From UBA7957 sp965222695 (GTDB lineage Bacteria; Pseudomonadota; Gammaproteobacteria; Granulosicoccales; Granulosicoccaceae), in contig OZ244967.1 of the NCBI GenBank assembly GCA_965222695.1, positions 1,860,001 through 1,924,000 on the forward strand: a stretch of DNA of 64,000 nucleotides, written 5' to 3'. The position numbers and the translations under genes were made by a program. Numbering within the stretch: the stretch's first letter is position 1; each line of letters begins with the position of its first letter. The notes under the pieces are model-generated. The model was given only the letters and a program-made list of their open reading frames with translations, made no database searches and was not told the origin of the DNA. Below are positions 9,260-18,128 of the stretch, in pieces.

Positions 9260-10090
9260 ATGACTAACCTTAAAACCGATTTATTGTCATTGATTACTCA
9301 AATCGATAAAAAATGCGCTTTACCCCGGGTAAAGCAGATATTCGTGCCGACAATCATTCACGCCGAAAACAGCGAGGAAAAATTTGCAAAATTCGGCCTG
9401 CTGCGACTGGAAGATGACAGTTGCGGTTTCTTTTATACTCAGCTCGACAACACCTTGGATCGCCTTTGGGACCACTATGACTTATTGGCATCTTTAACGG
9501 ATGTGGAAGCTGTAAGTCTAGCAAAATGGTACACCGACACTAGGGCGGAACGGCAGTCATTGGGAATGGCTGCCATTAATGCGATTTCTCACCATATTTT
9601 TAAATCTTATTGTTTTTTCGATAAAAAAAATACTGAATCAAAAAAACCAAAACCGAAACATTTGGGCATGGTCGGTTTCTTCCCGCCGTTGGTGAGAAAG
9701 TTTCGCAATTCCGGGCAAAGGCTAACCGTTATCGAGCGTAAAGCGGAGTTTGTGGAAATTTCCGGAAATCTGGAGGTCACACTGGATCCTTCAAAACTGT
9801 CTGACTGTGACGAGATACTCTGTACTGCCTCAACTCTGCTCAATGAATCCTTGGAAGAGGTGTTGAGTCATTGCCCGAAAGAAGCCTATCTGTCTTTGAT
9901 CGGCCCCACCGCGGGATGTCTTCCGGATCCGTTGTTTGCCAGAGGAATCGACGAAGTGGGCGCCAGCCGAGTGCTGGATGTGGAGCTTTTGATGCAAAGG
10001 ATGAATAGCGGGGAACCTTGGGGAGAATCGGTCGTAAAATATAATATACGGCGCGAGGAGTATCCCGGACTGGAACAATTGATGTCTTGA
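9260..10090 (+). CDS. DUF364/DUF4213 family protein, putative heavy-metal chelation
   Basis: This 276-residue soluble protein has a DUF4213-like N-terminal part (to about 115) and a C-terminal Rossmann-like DUF364 part. The latter shows GMVGFFPPL (136-144), the STLLNESLEEVLS region near 190-203 and the GPTAGCLPDPLF loop (about 213-224) that characterise the family. The family is annotated as putative heavy-metal chelation and its structure resembles an enolase N-terminal fold plus a Rossmann domain, but no reaction is established. No signal peptide is seen. It is followed after 74 bases by a short-chain dehydrogenase on the same strand. Its function here is unknown. Confidence 0.8.
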   Translation: MTNLKTDLLSLITQIDKKCALPRVKQIFVPTIIHAENSEEKFAKFGLLRLEDDSCGFFYTQLDNTLDRLWDHYDLLASLTDVEAVSLAKWYTDTRAERQSLGMAAINAISHHIFKSYCFFDKKNTESKKPKPKHLGMVGFFPPLVRKFRNSGQRLTVIERKAEFVEISGNLEVTLDPSKLSDCDEILCTASTLLNESLEEVLSHCPKEAYLSLIGPTAGCLPDPLFARGIDEVGASRVLDVELLMQRMNSGEPWGESVVKYNIRREEYPGLEQLMS

Positions 10091-10164
10091 TAACGGATTG
10101 ATTTAATCGGCCGGTCGGTTTTACACTAACGCTACCTTGAGCAGAAATAAGGACAGACAAACGC

Positions 10165-10920
10165 GTGCACCATCAGCCTGACCCTGTGCAGAAAGCCGAG
10201 CTGTTGAAAGAGCGGGTGATTCTGATTACCGGAGCTTATGGTGGATTGGGAAATCAACTCAGCCGGGAATGTGCAAATCGCGGCGCAACCGTGATACTGC
10301 TGGGCCGCTCTCTTCCACATTTGGAAAAGCTCTACGATGAACTGGAGCAATCCGGTGGACCTCAACCCGGTATAGTCCCGCTTGATCTTGAAGGAGCCGT
10401 TTATAAAGATTATGAGGATTTGGCGGATACCATTGAAAAGGAATTCGGCAAGCTCAACGGCCTGATTCATTGTGCGGCAATTCTGGGTAGCCCGACACCG
10501 ATGCAAGCCTATGATATGTCCGAGTGGCATAAAGTCATGGCAACGAATCTACACGGGCCGATTATGCTTACTCAGACTTTGATGCCGCTTATGGACAAAA
10601 GCGAACTGGCCAGTATTATTTTCACTCTCGATGACCATAACACGGCTTATTGGGGGGCTTACGGGGCAAGCAAAGCTGCGCTCCGCGCAAGCGCGGAAAT
10701 CCTGGCCGACGAAACGGAAAATCTGCTTGATGATCAGGAACAGGCCCGAATCTCGGTCAATTTCATCAATCCCGGCCCCATGCGTACCAGACTCAGGCAA
10801 AAAGCTTTTCCGGGTGAGCTGCCCGGCGAAGTGCCCGATCCGGCGGATAAAACACGAACGTTTATCGAGTTAGTGGCTCGTGTCAATCCGAAAGCGACAA
10901 AACAGGATATCAGGCTCTAA
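10165..10920 (+). CDS. SDR family oxidoreductase, YciK-like, catalytic Ser missing
   Basis: This 251-residue protein has the Rossmann cofactor motif TGAYGGLG (22-29), an NAG-equivalent CAA (103-105) and the active-site YGASK (Tyr166, Lys170). Alignment by eye with YciK-type enzymes places FTLDDHN (153-159) where the catalytic serine normally sits; it appears replaced by Leu/Asp, with three fewer residues before Tyr166. The start is GTG at 10165, with AAGGA about 11 bases upstream. Its TAA stop directly abuts a mobile-element-like palindrome (10921-11080). It may be an SDR of altered or lost activity. Substrate unknown. Confidence 0.85.
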   Translation: MHHQPDPVQKAELLKERVILITGAYGGLGNQLSRECANRGATVILLGRSLPHLEKLYDELEQSGGPQPGIVPLDLEGAVYKDYEDLADTIEKEFGKLNGLIHCAAILGSPTPMQAYDMSEWHKVMATNLHGPIMLTQTLMPLMDKSELASIIFTLDDHNTAYWGAYGASKAALRASAEILADETENLLDDQEQARISVNFINPGPMRTRLRQKAFPGELPGEVPDPADKTRTFIELVARVNPKATKQDIRL

Positions 10921-11080
10921 GAGCCTGTTCAAAATCTCTGCACCTACTGCGAATTCGCTGAGTTTGGCCAGATTTCCTCCTGATTATTGTTGCGTAGAAC
11001 CACTATGCGCCTCAAATCAGAATAAAATCTGACTCAAATCAGCGCATTCTCGTGACGACGCAAAGATCTTGAACAGGCTC
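10921..11080. mobile_element. MITE-like palindromic element, family B
   Basis: A 160-base element has terminal inverted repeats of about 21 bases (GAGCCTGTTCAAAATCTCTG at the left, matching the right end with two mismatches). The two halves also resemble each other inside, for example GCTGAGTTTGGCCAGATT against GCTGATTTGAGTCAGATT on the other strand. TAA occurs on both sides and may be a target duplication; the left TAA is also the stop codon of the SDR gene. It has no room for a transposase, so it looks like a non-autonomous element. Confidence 0.72.
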
Positions 11081-11129
11081 TAAGATTTCTGCCGATTGAA
11101 ATTTTTTCCCGGGCAACCGTCTTTGCTGC

Positions 11130-12131
11130 TTATTTCACCAGGAAGCCATGAGCGAAAGGATCGCGATCATCGATAAATAAGGTGTTATAAGCGGTTACTC
11201 TTGCCCAGCCTGCAATGGAGGGGACTATTCCGTCAAACTCCCCTACCTTGATCACGGCTTCAACCCGGCCCTTGAACAAAGAGCCGATAATACTCTCATG
11301 GATAAATTCCTCGCCCTCCTTGAGACGCCCTGTGGCCACCCATTGAGCCATGCGCGCCGAGGTGCCTGTACCACAGGGGGAGCGGTCAATCGCCTTATCA
11401 CCATAAAAGACTGCGTTGCGTGCAGTGGCCTCCGGCCGGGTCGGATCACCCGTCCACAGAATATGGCTTAGACCCTGGATTTGTGGATACTCGGGGTGCA
11501 CAAAGTTGTATTTATCATTGAGAGCGGCGCGCAGCTGCGGACTGAATCCGATCAATTCCCCGGCGCTGAAATCCTTCATGTCGCGGAAGTTTTTCTGAGG
11601 ATCCACAATGGCGTAGAAGTTTCCGCCATAGGCAACGTCAACACTCAGTTCGCCCAGCCCGGTGCACTCGGCCACCAGGCCGGTTTTGTATAAAAAGGCA
11701 TTGACATTGGTAAGCCTTACTTCCTCCACATAGGGACCATTGCAGCTATACTCAGCCAGCACTGGCCCGGCCGGTGTATCCAGTTTGAGCACACCGGGCG
11801 TCCTCGGAGACACTAAACCATTCTCTATGGCGATGGTGACCGTACCTATGGTGCCGTGACCGCACATGGGCAGGCAACCCGAGGTCTCGATAAAAAGAAC
11901 GGCCAGATCACAGTCAGGACGAGTGGAGGGATAGAGTATGGCGCCTGACATCACATCGTGCCCGCGCGGCTCGAACATCAGGCCCGTGCGCACCCAGTCG
12001 TAGTGTTCAAGAAAGTGGGCTCGCTTCTCAAGCATGTTAACACCATCCAGATCGGGGCCCCCGCCGACGACTACCCGAACCGGATTACCGCAAGTGTGTC
12101 CATCGATACAGAAAAAGGTATGCTTTGCCAC
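11130..12131 (-). CDS. 4-hydroxyproline 2-epimerase (proline racemase family)
   Basis: This 333-residue protein belongs to the proline racemase superfamily. Both catalytic cysteines are present: Cys90 in MCGHGTIG and Cys253 in SPCGTGTSAR. Family members with two Cys are racemases or epimerases, whereas trans-3-hydroxyproline dehydratases have Thr at the second site, so this should convert trans-4-hydroxy-L-proline to cis-4-hydroxy-D-proline. The FAD dehydrogenase gene 15 bases upstream on the same strand would oxidise that product. It probably acts in the cytoplasm in hydroxyproline degradation. Proline racemase proper cannot be excluded. Confidence 0.88.
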   Translation of the reverse strand: MAKHTFFCIDGHTCGNPVRVVVGGGPDLDGVNMLEKRAHFLEHYDWVRTGLMFEPRGHDVMSGAILYPSTRPDCDLAVLFIETSGCLPMCGHGTIGTVTIAIENGLVSPRTPGVLKLDTPAGPVLAEYSCNGPYVEEVRLTNVNAFLYKTGLVAECTGLGELSVDVAYGGNFYAIVDPQKNFRDMKDFSAGELIGFSPQLRAALNDKYNFVHPEYPQIQGLSHILWTGDPTRPEATARNAVFYGDKAIDRSPCGTGTSARMAQWVATGRLKEGEEFIHESIIGSLFKGRVEAVIKVGEFDGIVPSIAGWARVTAYNTLFIDDRDPFAHGFLVK

Positions 12132-12146
12132 TTGTTTCTTACCTCG

Positions 12147-13403
12147 TTAAAAGCGATCCGCCCGCAGGGGGGACAGATCAATCGACGTCTGTTCGCCGTG
12201 GATCAATTCCGAAACCAACTGGCCGGTGGCTGCCGACTGAGTCAGGCCCAGGTGCCCATGTCCGAAGGCATAGACAACGCGTTTAGAGGCTTTTGAATAG
12301 CCGATTACCGGCAAGGTGTCCGGGGTGGCGGGACGGCTGCCCATCCAGGGTTCTCCATCTTCGGTTTTAAGGTCAGGCAAAAAACGCTTCGCCTTGATCA
12401 CCATCGCCATTGAACGCTTATAGTTAGCGGGACGGTCCAGCCGAGCAATCTCGGAAGCGCCGCCGATCCTGATGCCCTCGGCCAGAGGCGTGATAACGAA
12501 ACCGTGATCGCAAAAGACCAACATGCGTTGCAATTCCAGCGCTTTTTTGGGAAAAGTCGTGTTATAACCACGCTCGGCAATTAAAGGTACCTTGTCACCC
12601 AGTTGCTCTGCCAGAACCGCGGACCAGGGCCCTGCGGCAATCACTGCATGCCGGGCTCTTAATGAACGCCCTTCGGCCAGCGTGATCTCCACACCGGTAT
12701 CGTCAGCGGATACCCTTTTTACCTTGGCGTGGAGGAATTCTACCCCTTGCCGGGCCAGGTAAGAATACAGCCCATGGCAAAATGCCAGTGGATCAGACAC
12801 TGTTTGCCAACAGGGAACAAAAATGCCGACGCGGAAGCCGGAATCCAACCCGGGCTGAAAATGATGCAAAGCCTGTGCTTTCAGGGTTTCAAACTCGATC
12901 CCGTACCTGTGCCGAAGAACCCAGCTGTCTGCATCGCGTCTATAGGACGCCTCGCTGTTGTAAAGATACAGGGCACCTACGGAGCGTACCATGCATTCGA
13001 CACCTGCCCTTGTCACCATTGTATTCATCGACGTTTTGGCCAGATCCATTATCCGAGACTGTGTCTCGATGCTCCGCTTAAACTGAACAGGCCGACTGGC
13101 GGCAAGAAATTTCAAGAGCCAGCGATAGGTCCAGGGAAGATCCCGCGCTACAACGGCGAATGGACCGAGTGGATCGAAAAACCACCTTATCGCCTTCCTG
13201 ACAACATCAGGGGAAGCCATAGGTATGATCTCGGAGAAGGCAAACGCAGCTGCATTACCCTGACTGGCACCGGCAGCCACGGCTTCCCGCTCCACCAGAG
13301 TTACCTGCCGGCCGCGGCTCTGCAGATGTTCGGCTGCCGCCAGTCCGACTATACCGGCACCTATAACAACCGTATCCGGGATTTGCTCATCTTGTTGGTT
13401 CAT
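12147..13403 (-). CDS. FAD-dependent D-amino-acid dehydrogenase (DadA-like)
   Basis: This protein (418 residues from ATG at 13403) starts with a dinucleotide-binding motif, VVIGAGIVGLAAAEHLQSRG (13-32), and has a C-terminal DAO-type FAD domain with GSRPATPDTLPVIG and GHGHLGLTQSAATG. Such enzymes oxidise D-amino acids and pass electrons to the respiratory chain. Next to the epimerase it is probably a D-hydroxyproline dehydrogenase, yielding a pyrroline carboxylate. The frame extends upstream to 13424 with an in-frame ATG at 13421, but those codons come from the end of a mobile element (13411-13584). No clear SD precedes 13403, so the element may have displaced it. Confidence 0.88.
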   Translation of the reverse strand: MNQQDEQIPDTVVIGAGIVGLAAAEHLQSRGRQVTLVEREAVAAGASQGNAAAFAFSEIIPMASPDVVRKAIRWFFDPLGPFAVVARDLPWTYRWLLKFLAASRPVQFKRSIETQSRIMDLAKTSMNTMVTRAGVECMVRSVGALYLYNSEASYRRDADSWVLRHRYGIEFETLKAQALHHFQPGLDSGFRVGIFVPCWQTVSDPLAFCHGLYSYLARQGVEFLHAKVKRVSADDTGVEITLAEGRSLRARHAVIAAGPWSAVLAEQLGDKVPLIAERGYNTTFPKKALELQRMLVFCDHGFVITPLAEGIRIGGASEIARLDRPANYKRSMAMVIKAKRFLPDLKTEDGEPWMGSRPATPDTLPVIGYSKASKRVVYAFGHGHLGLTQSAATGQLVSELIHGEQTSIDLSPLRADRF

Positions 13404-13410
13404 CGAACTA

Positions 13411-13584
13411 GGGCGTGTCATCAATTACCCATTATATCCTGCTGAAGCCTTACGGGTGATGACAGAAAATTCGCCAGTCCGCGTTGCTCGTCGCTCATTT
13501 GGAATGACCAAACCACACTCCTTGCGCCTTGCCCGGCATATGTTCAGTCATCACAGGATGTATTGGGTAATTGATGACACGCCC
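13411..13584. mobile_element. MITE-like palindromic element A1
   Basis: A 174-base element has terminal inverted repeats of about 31 bases (GGGCGTGTCATCAATTACCC at the left, its complement at the right), flanked on both sides by TA. A second inner pair is GTGATGAC/GTCATCAC. The centre holds a TTTGG-N5-CCAAA hairpin between CGACGAGCAACGC and AAGGCGC.AGGAG (read on the minus strand), the same core as in element A2 at 39462-39726. It ends 7 bases from the dadA-like ATG. On the minus strand it contains TATAAT (13436-13431), 28 bases upstream of that ATG. Confidence 0.8.
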
Positions 13585-13698
13585 TAATCTTATCGAAACC
13601 TTACACCGTGCTAATTTACCAGTGAGAAACCCAATACAAGCATATAAAATAATAACGATGCCTTTTTAGTCATTACGCTGAATAATCCGACAATACTT

Positions 13699-14943
13699 AT
13701 GAGCGATTTCACCACGATGTTCAACCAACAACAGAGACAGGATAAGGTGAAACAAACCAAACGTCTCGCCACCGGTTTGTTATTCCTGATGGGCTTGCTT
13801 TTTATCATCACGCATCAAATCAATCAACCCGGATTCTGGATACAGTTACTCCAATCCGTCAGCGAAGCAGGCATGGTCGGCGGACTGGCGGACTGGTTCG
13901 CCGTTACCGCACTGTTCCAGCATCCCCTGGGGATTCCGATTCCGCACACTGCCCTTGTCCCGCGCAATAAAGATAAAATTGGCAAAAATCTGGGAAACTT
14001 TTTTGCCACACACTTTATGAAGGAGGAACTCGTCAGGGAAAAACTGCGTTCACTTGATACTGCCTCAAGGATTGGCGATTGGCTCATTCAAAAAGAACAC
14101 TCGGCTTTTCTCACTCACTACCTTTCTACCGCTATCCCGCACGTACTGGATATTATCAAGGAAGAACGGTTCATGCGGCTTGCCCAATCATTGGTCAACA
14201 AACAAATTCACCGGATCGATCTTGCGAGAATCGTTTCCGGCGCTCTTAAGATAGTGGTCAGTAACAATCGTCACCAACGGCTGATGGATCAGATTCTGCT
14301 ATACGTGCATGAGTTGCTGCTCAATGAGCGAAAAGCATTTAACCGTATGGTCGGTGAACAGGCTCGATGGTGGGTACCGAGAGCCGTGGACAAAGAAGTT
14401 GCACGGATGGTACTCGATGGCGTATTACAACTGCTTGAGGACCTGAATGATGAACACCACGAGGTCAGGCAGCGTTTCGATCGCGCAACAAAGACATTCA
14501 TTAGCGAACTCGAATCCTCCAATGCCTTCCAGACACGTTTGACGGAGTTACGAACGTTGTTAATGGAAAATATCGAACTCAAAAACCTGCTTGACGAAGT
14601 ATGGCAGTCACTGAAACAGTCGATCAATGAGCATTCCGCAGATTCGGGCTCACAGTTGCAGCTTGCAGTATCGGATACATTTGAAGAATTCGGTAAGCGC
14701 ATTCAACAGGATCCGGCCCTGCGTCAAAGTATCAATCATCAACTGGAATCGCTGGTGATTCATTTATTTTTACCCTGGCGGCATGAAATCGGTAACTTTA
14801 TCGCGGAAGTTGTCCGTCAGTGGGACGTAAAGAGTCTGACCCGGCAAATCGAACTGGAAGTTGGCAGTGATTTGCAGTACATACGGATCAACGGAACTAT
14901 AATGGGTGCCTTGTTAGGTAGTTTGTTGTTTTTTTTAAAATAG
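13699..14943 (+). CDS. DUF445 family membrane protein
   Basis: This 414-residue protein has an N-terminal membrane segment (about 25-45), then the conserved sequence GMVGGLADWFAVTALFQHPLGIPIPHTALVPRNKD region near 58-92 that defines DUF445, a long alpha-helical middle and a C-terminal hydrophobic segment (about 395-413). The topology suggests a coiled, mostly soluble domain tethered at both ends to the inner membrane. The family is widespread and of unknown function. No good SD precedes the ATG. Its upstream region contains element A1. A 37-base gap with no terminator separates it from the convergent MFS gene. Confidence 0.85.
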   Translation: MSDFTTMFNQQQRQDKVKQTKRLATGLLFLMGLLFIITHQINQPGFWIQLLQSVSEAGMVGGLADWFAVTALFQHPLGIPIPHTALVPRNKDKIGKNLGNFFATHFMKEELVREKLRSLDTASRIGDWLIQKEHSAFLTHYLSTAIPHVLDIIKEERFMRLAQSLVNKQIHRIDLARIVSGALKIVVSNNRHQRLMDQILLYVHELLLNERKAFNRMVGEQARWWVPRAVDKEVARMVLDGVLQLLEDLNDEHHEVRQRFDRATKTFISELESSNAFQTRLTELRTLLMENIELKNLLDEVWQSLKQSINEHSADSGSQLQLAVSDTFEEFGKRIQQDPALRQSINHQLESLVIHLFLPWRHEIGNFIAEVVRQWDVKSLTRQIELEVGSDLQYIRINGTIMGALLGSLLFFLK

Positions 14944-14980
14944 ATTTACTACGGGCGGCTCATACGCGTTTCAGGGATGG

Positions 14981-16234
14981 TTAATTGTTGCCACCGTTCT
15001 CCTTGGCATCTGACTGCTCCGCATCCAGCAGTACCGAGCCCACCGGAGTGGGTGCCTGTATTTGAAAAACCGAATGCTCACCGGTGGTCGGCTGCGGCTC
15101 TGCCGATATCCGATACAGGGCATGTGCCGCCATCAGGCCCGAGAATAGCGCCAGCATCCAGAAATAATAGCTTGGCCCCCATCGCTCCATTGCAACCGAG
15201 GCCAAAAGCGGGCCCAATACCGATCCAATACCACCAACCAATAATAGAGTACTGCTGGCTCCAGATGCCTGATCAGCATCCAATTCATCGTTAGTCACCG
15301 CCAGGTAAAGAGCCAAAAGCGGAAAACAGCATCCGCCGAAAAGCAGTGCCAATGCCAGGTATAAACCATTCTCCGTTACACCCGCGTAAGCGCTGGCGAG
15401 TGCGAAAAGACATGACCCCGTCGCTGCGACCGCAATAATGATGCGCCGGTCCACACGATCGGAGAGCCGTCCTAAAGGCCACTGAAATAATATTCCGCCA
15501 AGTACCATCGCCGCCATAAAAAAAGATACCTGAGAGATAGACATACCCATACGCTTGGCATAGACAGCACCCATACCGAAAATCACGGCATAAGCGGTAT
15601 TGATAAAGATCGATCCGAATAATCCGGTGGGGGCACTGCGGTAAAGCAGCGCAATATTCACCGGTTTAATCAACTTAAATGGCGGCATAGGTGTCGAAGT
15701 GACTAGAACGGGAATAGCGGCAAGACTGATCAATACCGAAATCAGACTGAACAGCACAAAGCTTAGAGGATCTGCAACATTAATCAGAAACTGGCCACAG
15801 GATATTCCGGCCAGCATGGTGATCATATAGAGTGATAATATCCGCCCGCGTATGCGGTTATCCGCCGCCTGGTTAAGCCAGCTCTCCGCTACTACATAGA
15901 TGGCACTGATCGCGAAGCCGGTCAGCAGCCGCATTATCATCCATACCCAGGGCGTGACGATCAAGGCATGAATCAAAATCGAGATCGAAGCCAGAGCAGT
16001 TAATGCAGCAAAGGTACGGACGTGACCGACCCGTTTTATAATATGTGGCGCACGCAATGAGCCAAGTAGAAACCCAGCGAAATAGGTCGACATGACAATA
16101 CCGGTAATATGCGTGTCAAAGCCCTCTAACTCGGCGCGAAGACCTAACAAGGTATTTTGAGCTCCAATGCACAAACCGATAATTCCCAGGCCTGAAAACA
16201 AAGGCCAGGTATTTCTTAATGTGTGGAGAATCAT
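14981..16234 (-). CDS. MFS transporter, YcaD-like
   Basis: This 417-residue protein has about 12 membrane segments in two halves, with a hydrophilic C-terminal tail of some 40 residues. The segment YVVAESWLNQAADNRIRGRILSLY (about 113-136) matches the YcaD-like branch of the major facilitator superfamily, and GRLSDRVDRR marks the loop between segments 8 and 9. Substrate is unknown; secondary efflux or uptake of a small molecule is expected. It lies downstream of phaC on the same strand, 94 bases away, and may or may not be in that operon. Confidence 0.85.
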   Translation of the reverse strand: MILHTLRNTWPLFSGLGIIGLCIGAQNTLLGLRAELEGFDTHITGIVMSTYFAGFLLGSLRAPHIIKRVGHVRTFAALTALASISILIHALIVTPWVWMIMRLLTGFAISAIYVVAESWLNQAADNRIRGRILSLYMITMLAGISCGQFLINVADPLSFVLFSLISVLISLAAIPVLVTSTPMPPFKLIKPVNIALLYRSAPTGLFGSIFINTAYAVIFGMGAVYAKRMGMSISQVSFFMAAMVLGGILFQWPLGRLSDRVDRRIIIAVAATGSCLFALASAYAGVTENGLYLALALLFGGCCFPLLALYLAVTNDELDADQASGASSTLLLVGGIGSVLGPLLASVAMERWGPSYYFWMLALFSGLMAAHALYRISAEPQPTTGEHSVFQIQAPTPVGSVLLDAEQSDAKENGGNN

Positions 16235-16328
16235 ACAGCCTCAACAGCAATGGCAAAACCGGAAACAGTGAACGGATAGTTCATTTGCTTGTACTATTTG
16301 AGATAATATTGAGCCATTTGACAGGCTC

Positions 16329-18050
16329 TTAGGCATCGAGCACGTAGCTACCAGGTGCCTTGTCCAACTCCTTAAGATCATCATTACCCAACTGCCCGGG
16401 CGCTGCCTTTTGTTTGCCCGACCGCTCCTTTAACCACTCTACCCAATGGTTCCACCAGGAATCTTCATGGCGGCTGGCGTTGAGCAGAAAAGCTTCGGTG
16501 TCTTCGGATGGATTATCCGACACAAAATAGGATGCTTTCGGATTTCCAGGCGGGTTTATAATGCTCTGTACGTGGCCGCTGTTACTGAGTACATAAGTGA
16601 CCTTGCCGCCGAACAGTGAACAGCTCTGATAAGTGGCTTTCCAGGGCGTGATATGATCGGTGGTTCCGCCCAGTAAATATACGTCAGCGGTAATATTATT
16701 GGCATCAATGGACGTACCATGGATTTCCAGGGACTGTTGATCATCGACCAGGGGGTTATTAATAAACATGTCCAGCAGTTGGCTGTGAAACCCCGCAGGT
16801 AAACGGGTTGTATCATTATTCCAATACAGGATATCAAAGGCCGGCGGCTCGTTGCCCAGCAGATAATTATTTACCCAATAACTCCAGACCAGATCGTTCG
16901 GTCTCAACCAGGCGAACACCTTGGCCATTTCCGCCCCTTCCAGAACGCCGGCCGATTGAGATCGGGCTTTGGCCAGAGCGATGGTCTGTTCATTGGCAAA
17001 CAATCCCAGCGCCGTGTCGCTGGTGGTCGACATATCCAACACTGTCACCAACAGTGTAAGCGAATTCAAGCGCTCATCATGCTGGGCAGCCAGATAGGCG
17101 GCTGCGATAGTTGTGGTTACGCCACCGGCGCAAGCGCCGAAAACGTTAACCTTTTTGGATCCGCTGATCTGTACAATGGCGTCGGTCGCTTCTCCAATCG
17201 CGCCGACATAGGTCTCCATATCCCAGTCTCTTTGCTCCGCCGTCGGATTTCTCCAGCTGACCATAAACACCTGTAAGCCGCTTTTCAGCAGATGCTGAAC
17301 CAGGCTCTTTTCCGGCGACAAATCAAAAACGTAGAATTTATTGATCTGCGGCGGCACAATCAATACCGGAACCGTGGCAACCTTCTCGGTAAGCGGCCGG
17401 TATTGTATCAATTCCAGCACATCGTTTTTAAAGATGACCGAACCTTCCGAAGTCGCCAGATTCTCGCCCACCGCAAACTTGGATTTGTCCACCTGCGAAG
17501 GCATAAAATTATTTTCCTTCATATCGTGGATCATGTTTTTTATGCCCTGTACCGCACTCTGACCTCCCGTATCCACCAGTTTGCGTATGGCTTCGGGGTT
17601 GCCGATCAGTGTGTTAGTGGCTGACAATGAATCGGTCACCAGGTTGACCAGAAAGCGGCTGCGCTCGGCATCCTGTTTATCCATGCCTAAATCGTCAACA
17701 AGGTTATTCAGTTGATCGACCCAGGAGAGGTAGGCTTGCATATAAGCGTGATAAAAGGGATTGGTGCTCCAGGCTTTATCCTTGAATCGCCGGTCTCCTT
17801 TGTTCGGCTCGCGTTCCGATTTCCCGGCGGCCACTTTCGCTAAGTCCTTCATAAACTCGCTCTGGTGTTTCAATACCGAAGCTGGATTTTTTACCGTATG
17901 GTCCAACACGGTTTTGAAGGCGTCCAATGCATCCTTTTTATTCAAGCCGATAAAAGGATTGGGACCCAGAATACTGTCACTGGCCTTTTCCGCCAGATCC
18001 GCCAGATTGCCACCGGGATTACGGCCCTTATGCTCAGTTGATTTACCCAT
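16329..18050 (-). CDS. phaC: Class I poly(3-hydroxyalkanoate) synthase
   Basis: The protein is 573 residues from ATG at 18050, chosen because GAGG lies 8 bases upstream; a GTG at 18066-18068 in the same frame lacks this. It carries the lipase-like box GACAGG with the catalytic cysteine (about residue 307), and downstream the Asp (TDHITPWKATY) and His (SNSGHVQSI) of the triad. It polymerises (R)-3-hydroxyacyl-CoA into storage polyester on granules. The absence of PhaE and the length fit class I. It is the last of five PHA genes on the minus strand. Confidence 0.95.
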   Translation of the reverse strand: MGKSTEHKGRNPGGNLADLAEKASDSILGPNPFIGLNKKDALDAFKTVLDHTVKNPASVLKHQSEFMKDLAKVAAGKSEREPNKGDRRFKDKAWSTNPFYHAYMQAYLSWVDQLNNLVDDLGMDKQDAERSRFLVNLVTDSLSATNTLIGNPEAIRKLVDTGGQSAVQGIKNMIHDMKENNFMPSQVDKSKFAVGENLATSEGSVIFKNDVLELIQYRPLTEKVATVPVLIVPPQINKFYVFDLSPEKSLVQHLLKSGLQVFMVSWRNPTAEQRDWDMETYVGAIGEATDAIVQISGSKKVNVFGACAGGVTTTIAAAYLAAQHDERLNSLTLLVTVLDMSTTSDTALGLFANEQTIALAKARSQSAGVLEGAEMAKVFAWLRPNDLVWSYWVNNYLLGNEPPAFDILYWNNDTTRLPAGFHSQLLDMFINNPLVDDQQSLEIHGTSIDANNITADVYLLGGTTDHITPWKATYQSCSLFGGKVTYVLSNSGHVQSIINPPGNPKASYFVSDNPSEDTEAFLLNASRHEDSWWNHWVEWLKERSGKQKAAPGQLGNDDLKELDKAPGSYVLDA

Positions 18051-18128
18051 AGTACTTTCCTCGCTCACATCTCTTACCGATCCGTGGTATCGAGCTTGTA
18101 TTGATTTAACTAAAACAGTTACTGTACA

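Noticed and set aside
11130..12131. trans-3-hydroxyproline dehydratase
   Set aside because: The second active-site residue is Cys253, not Thr, which points to racemase/epimerase chemistry.
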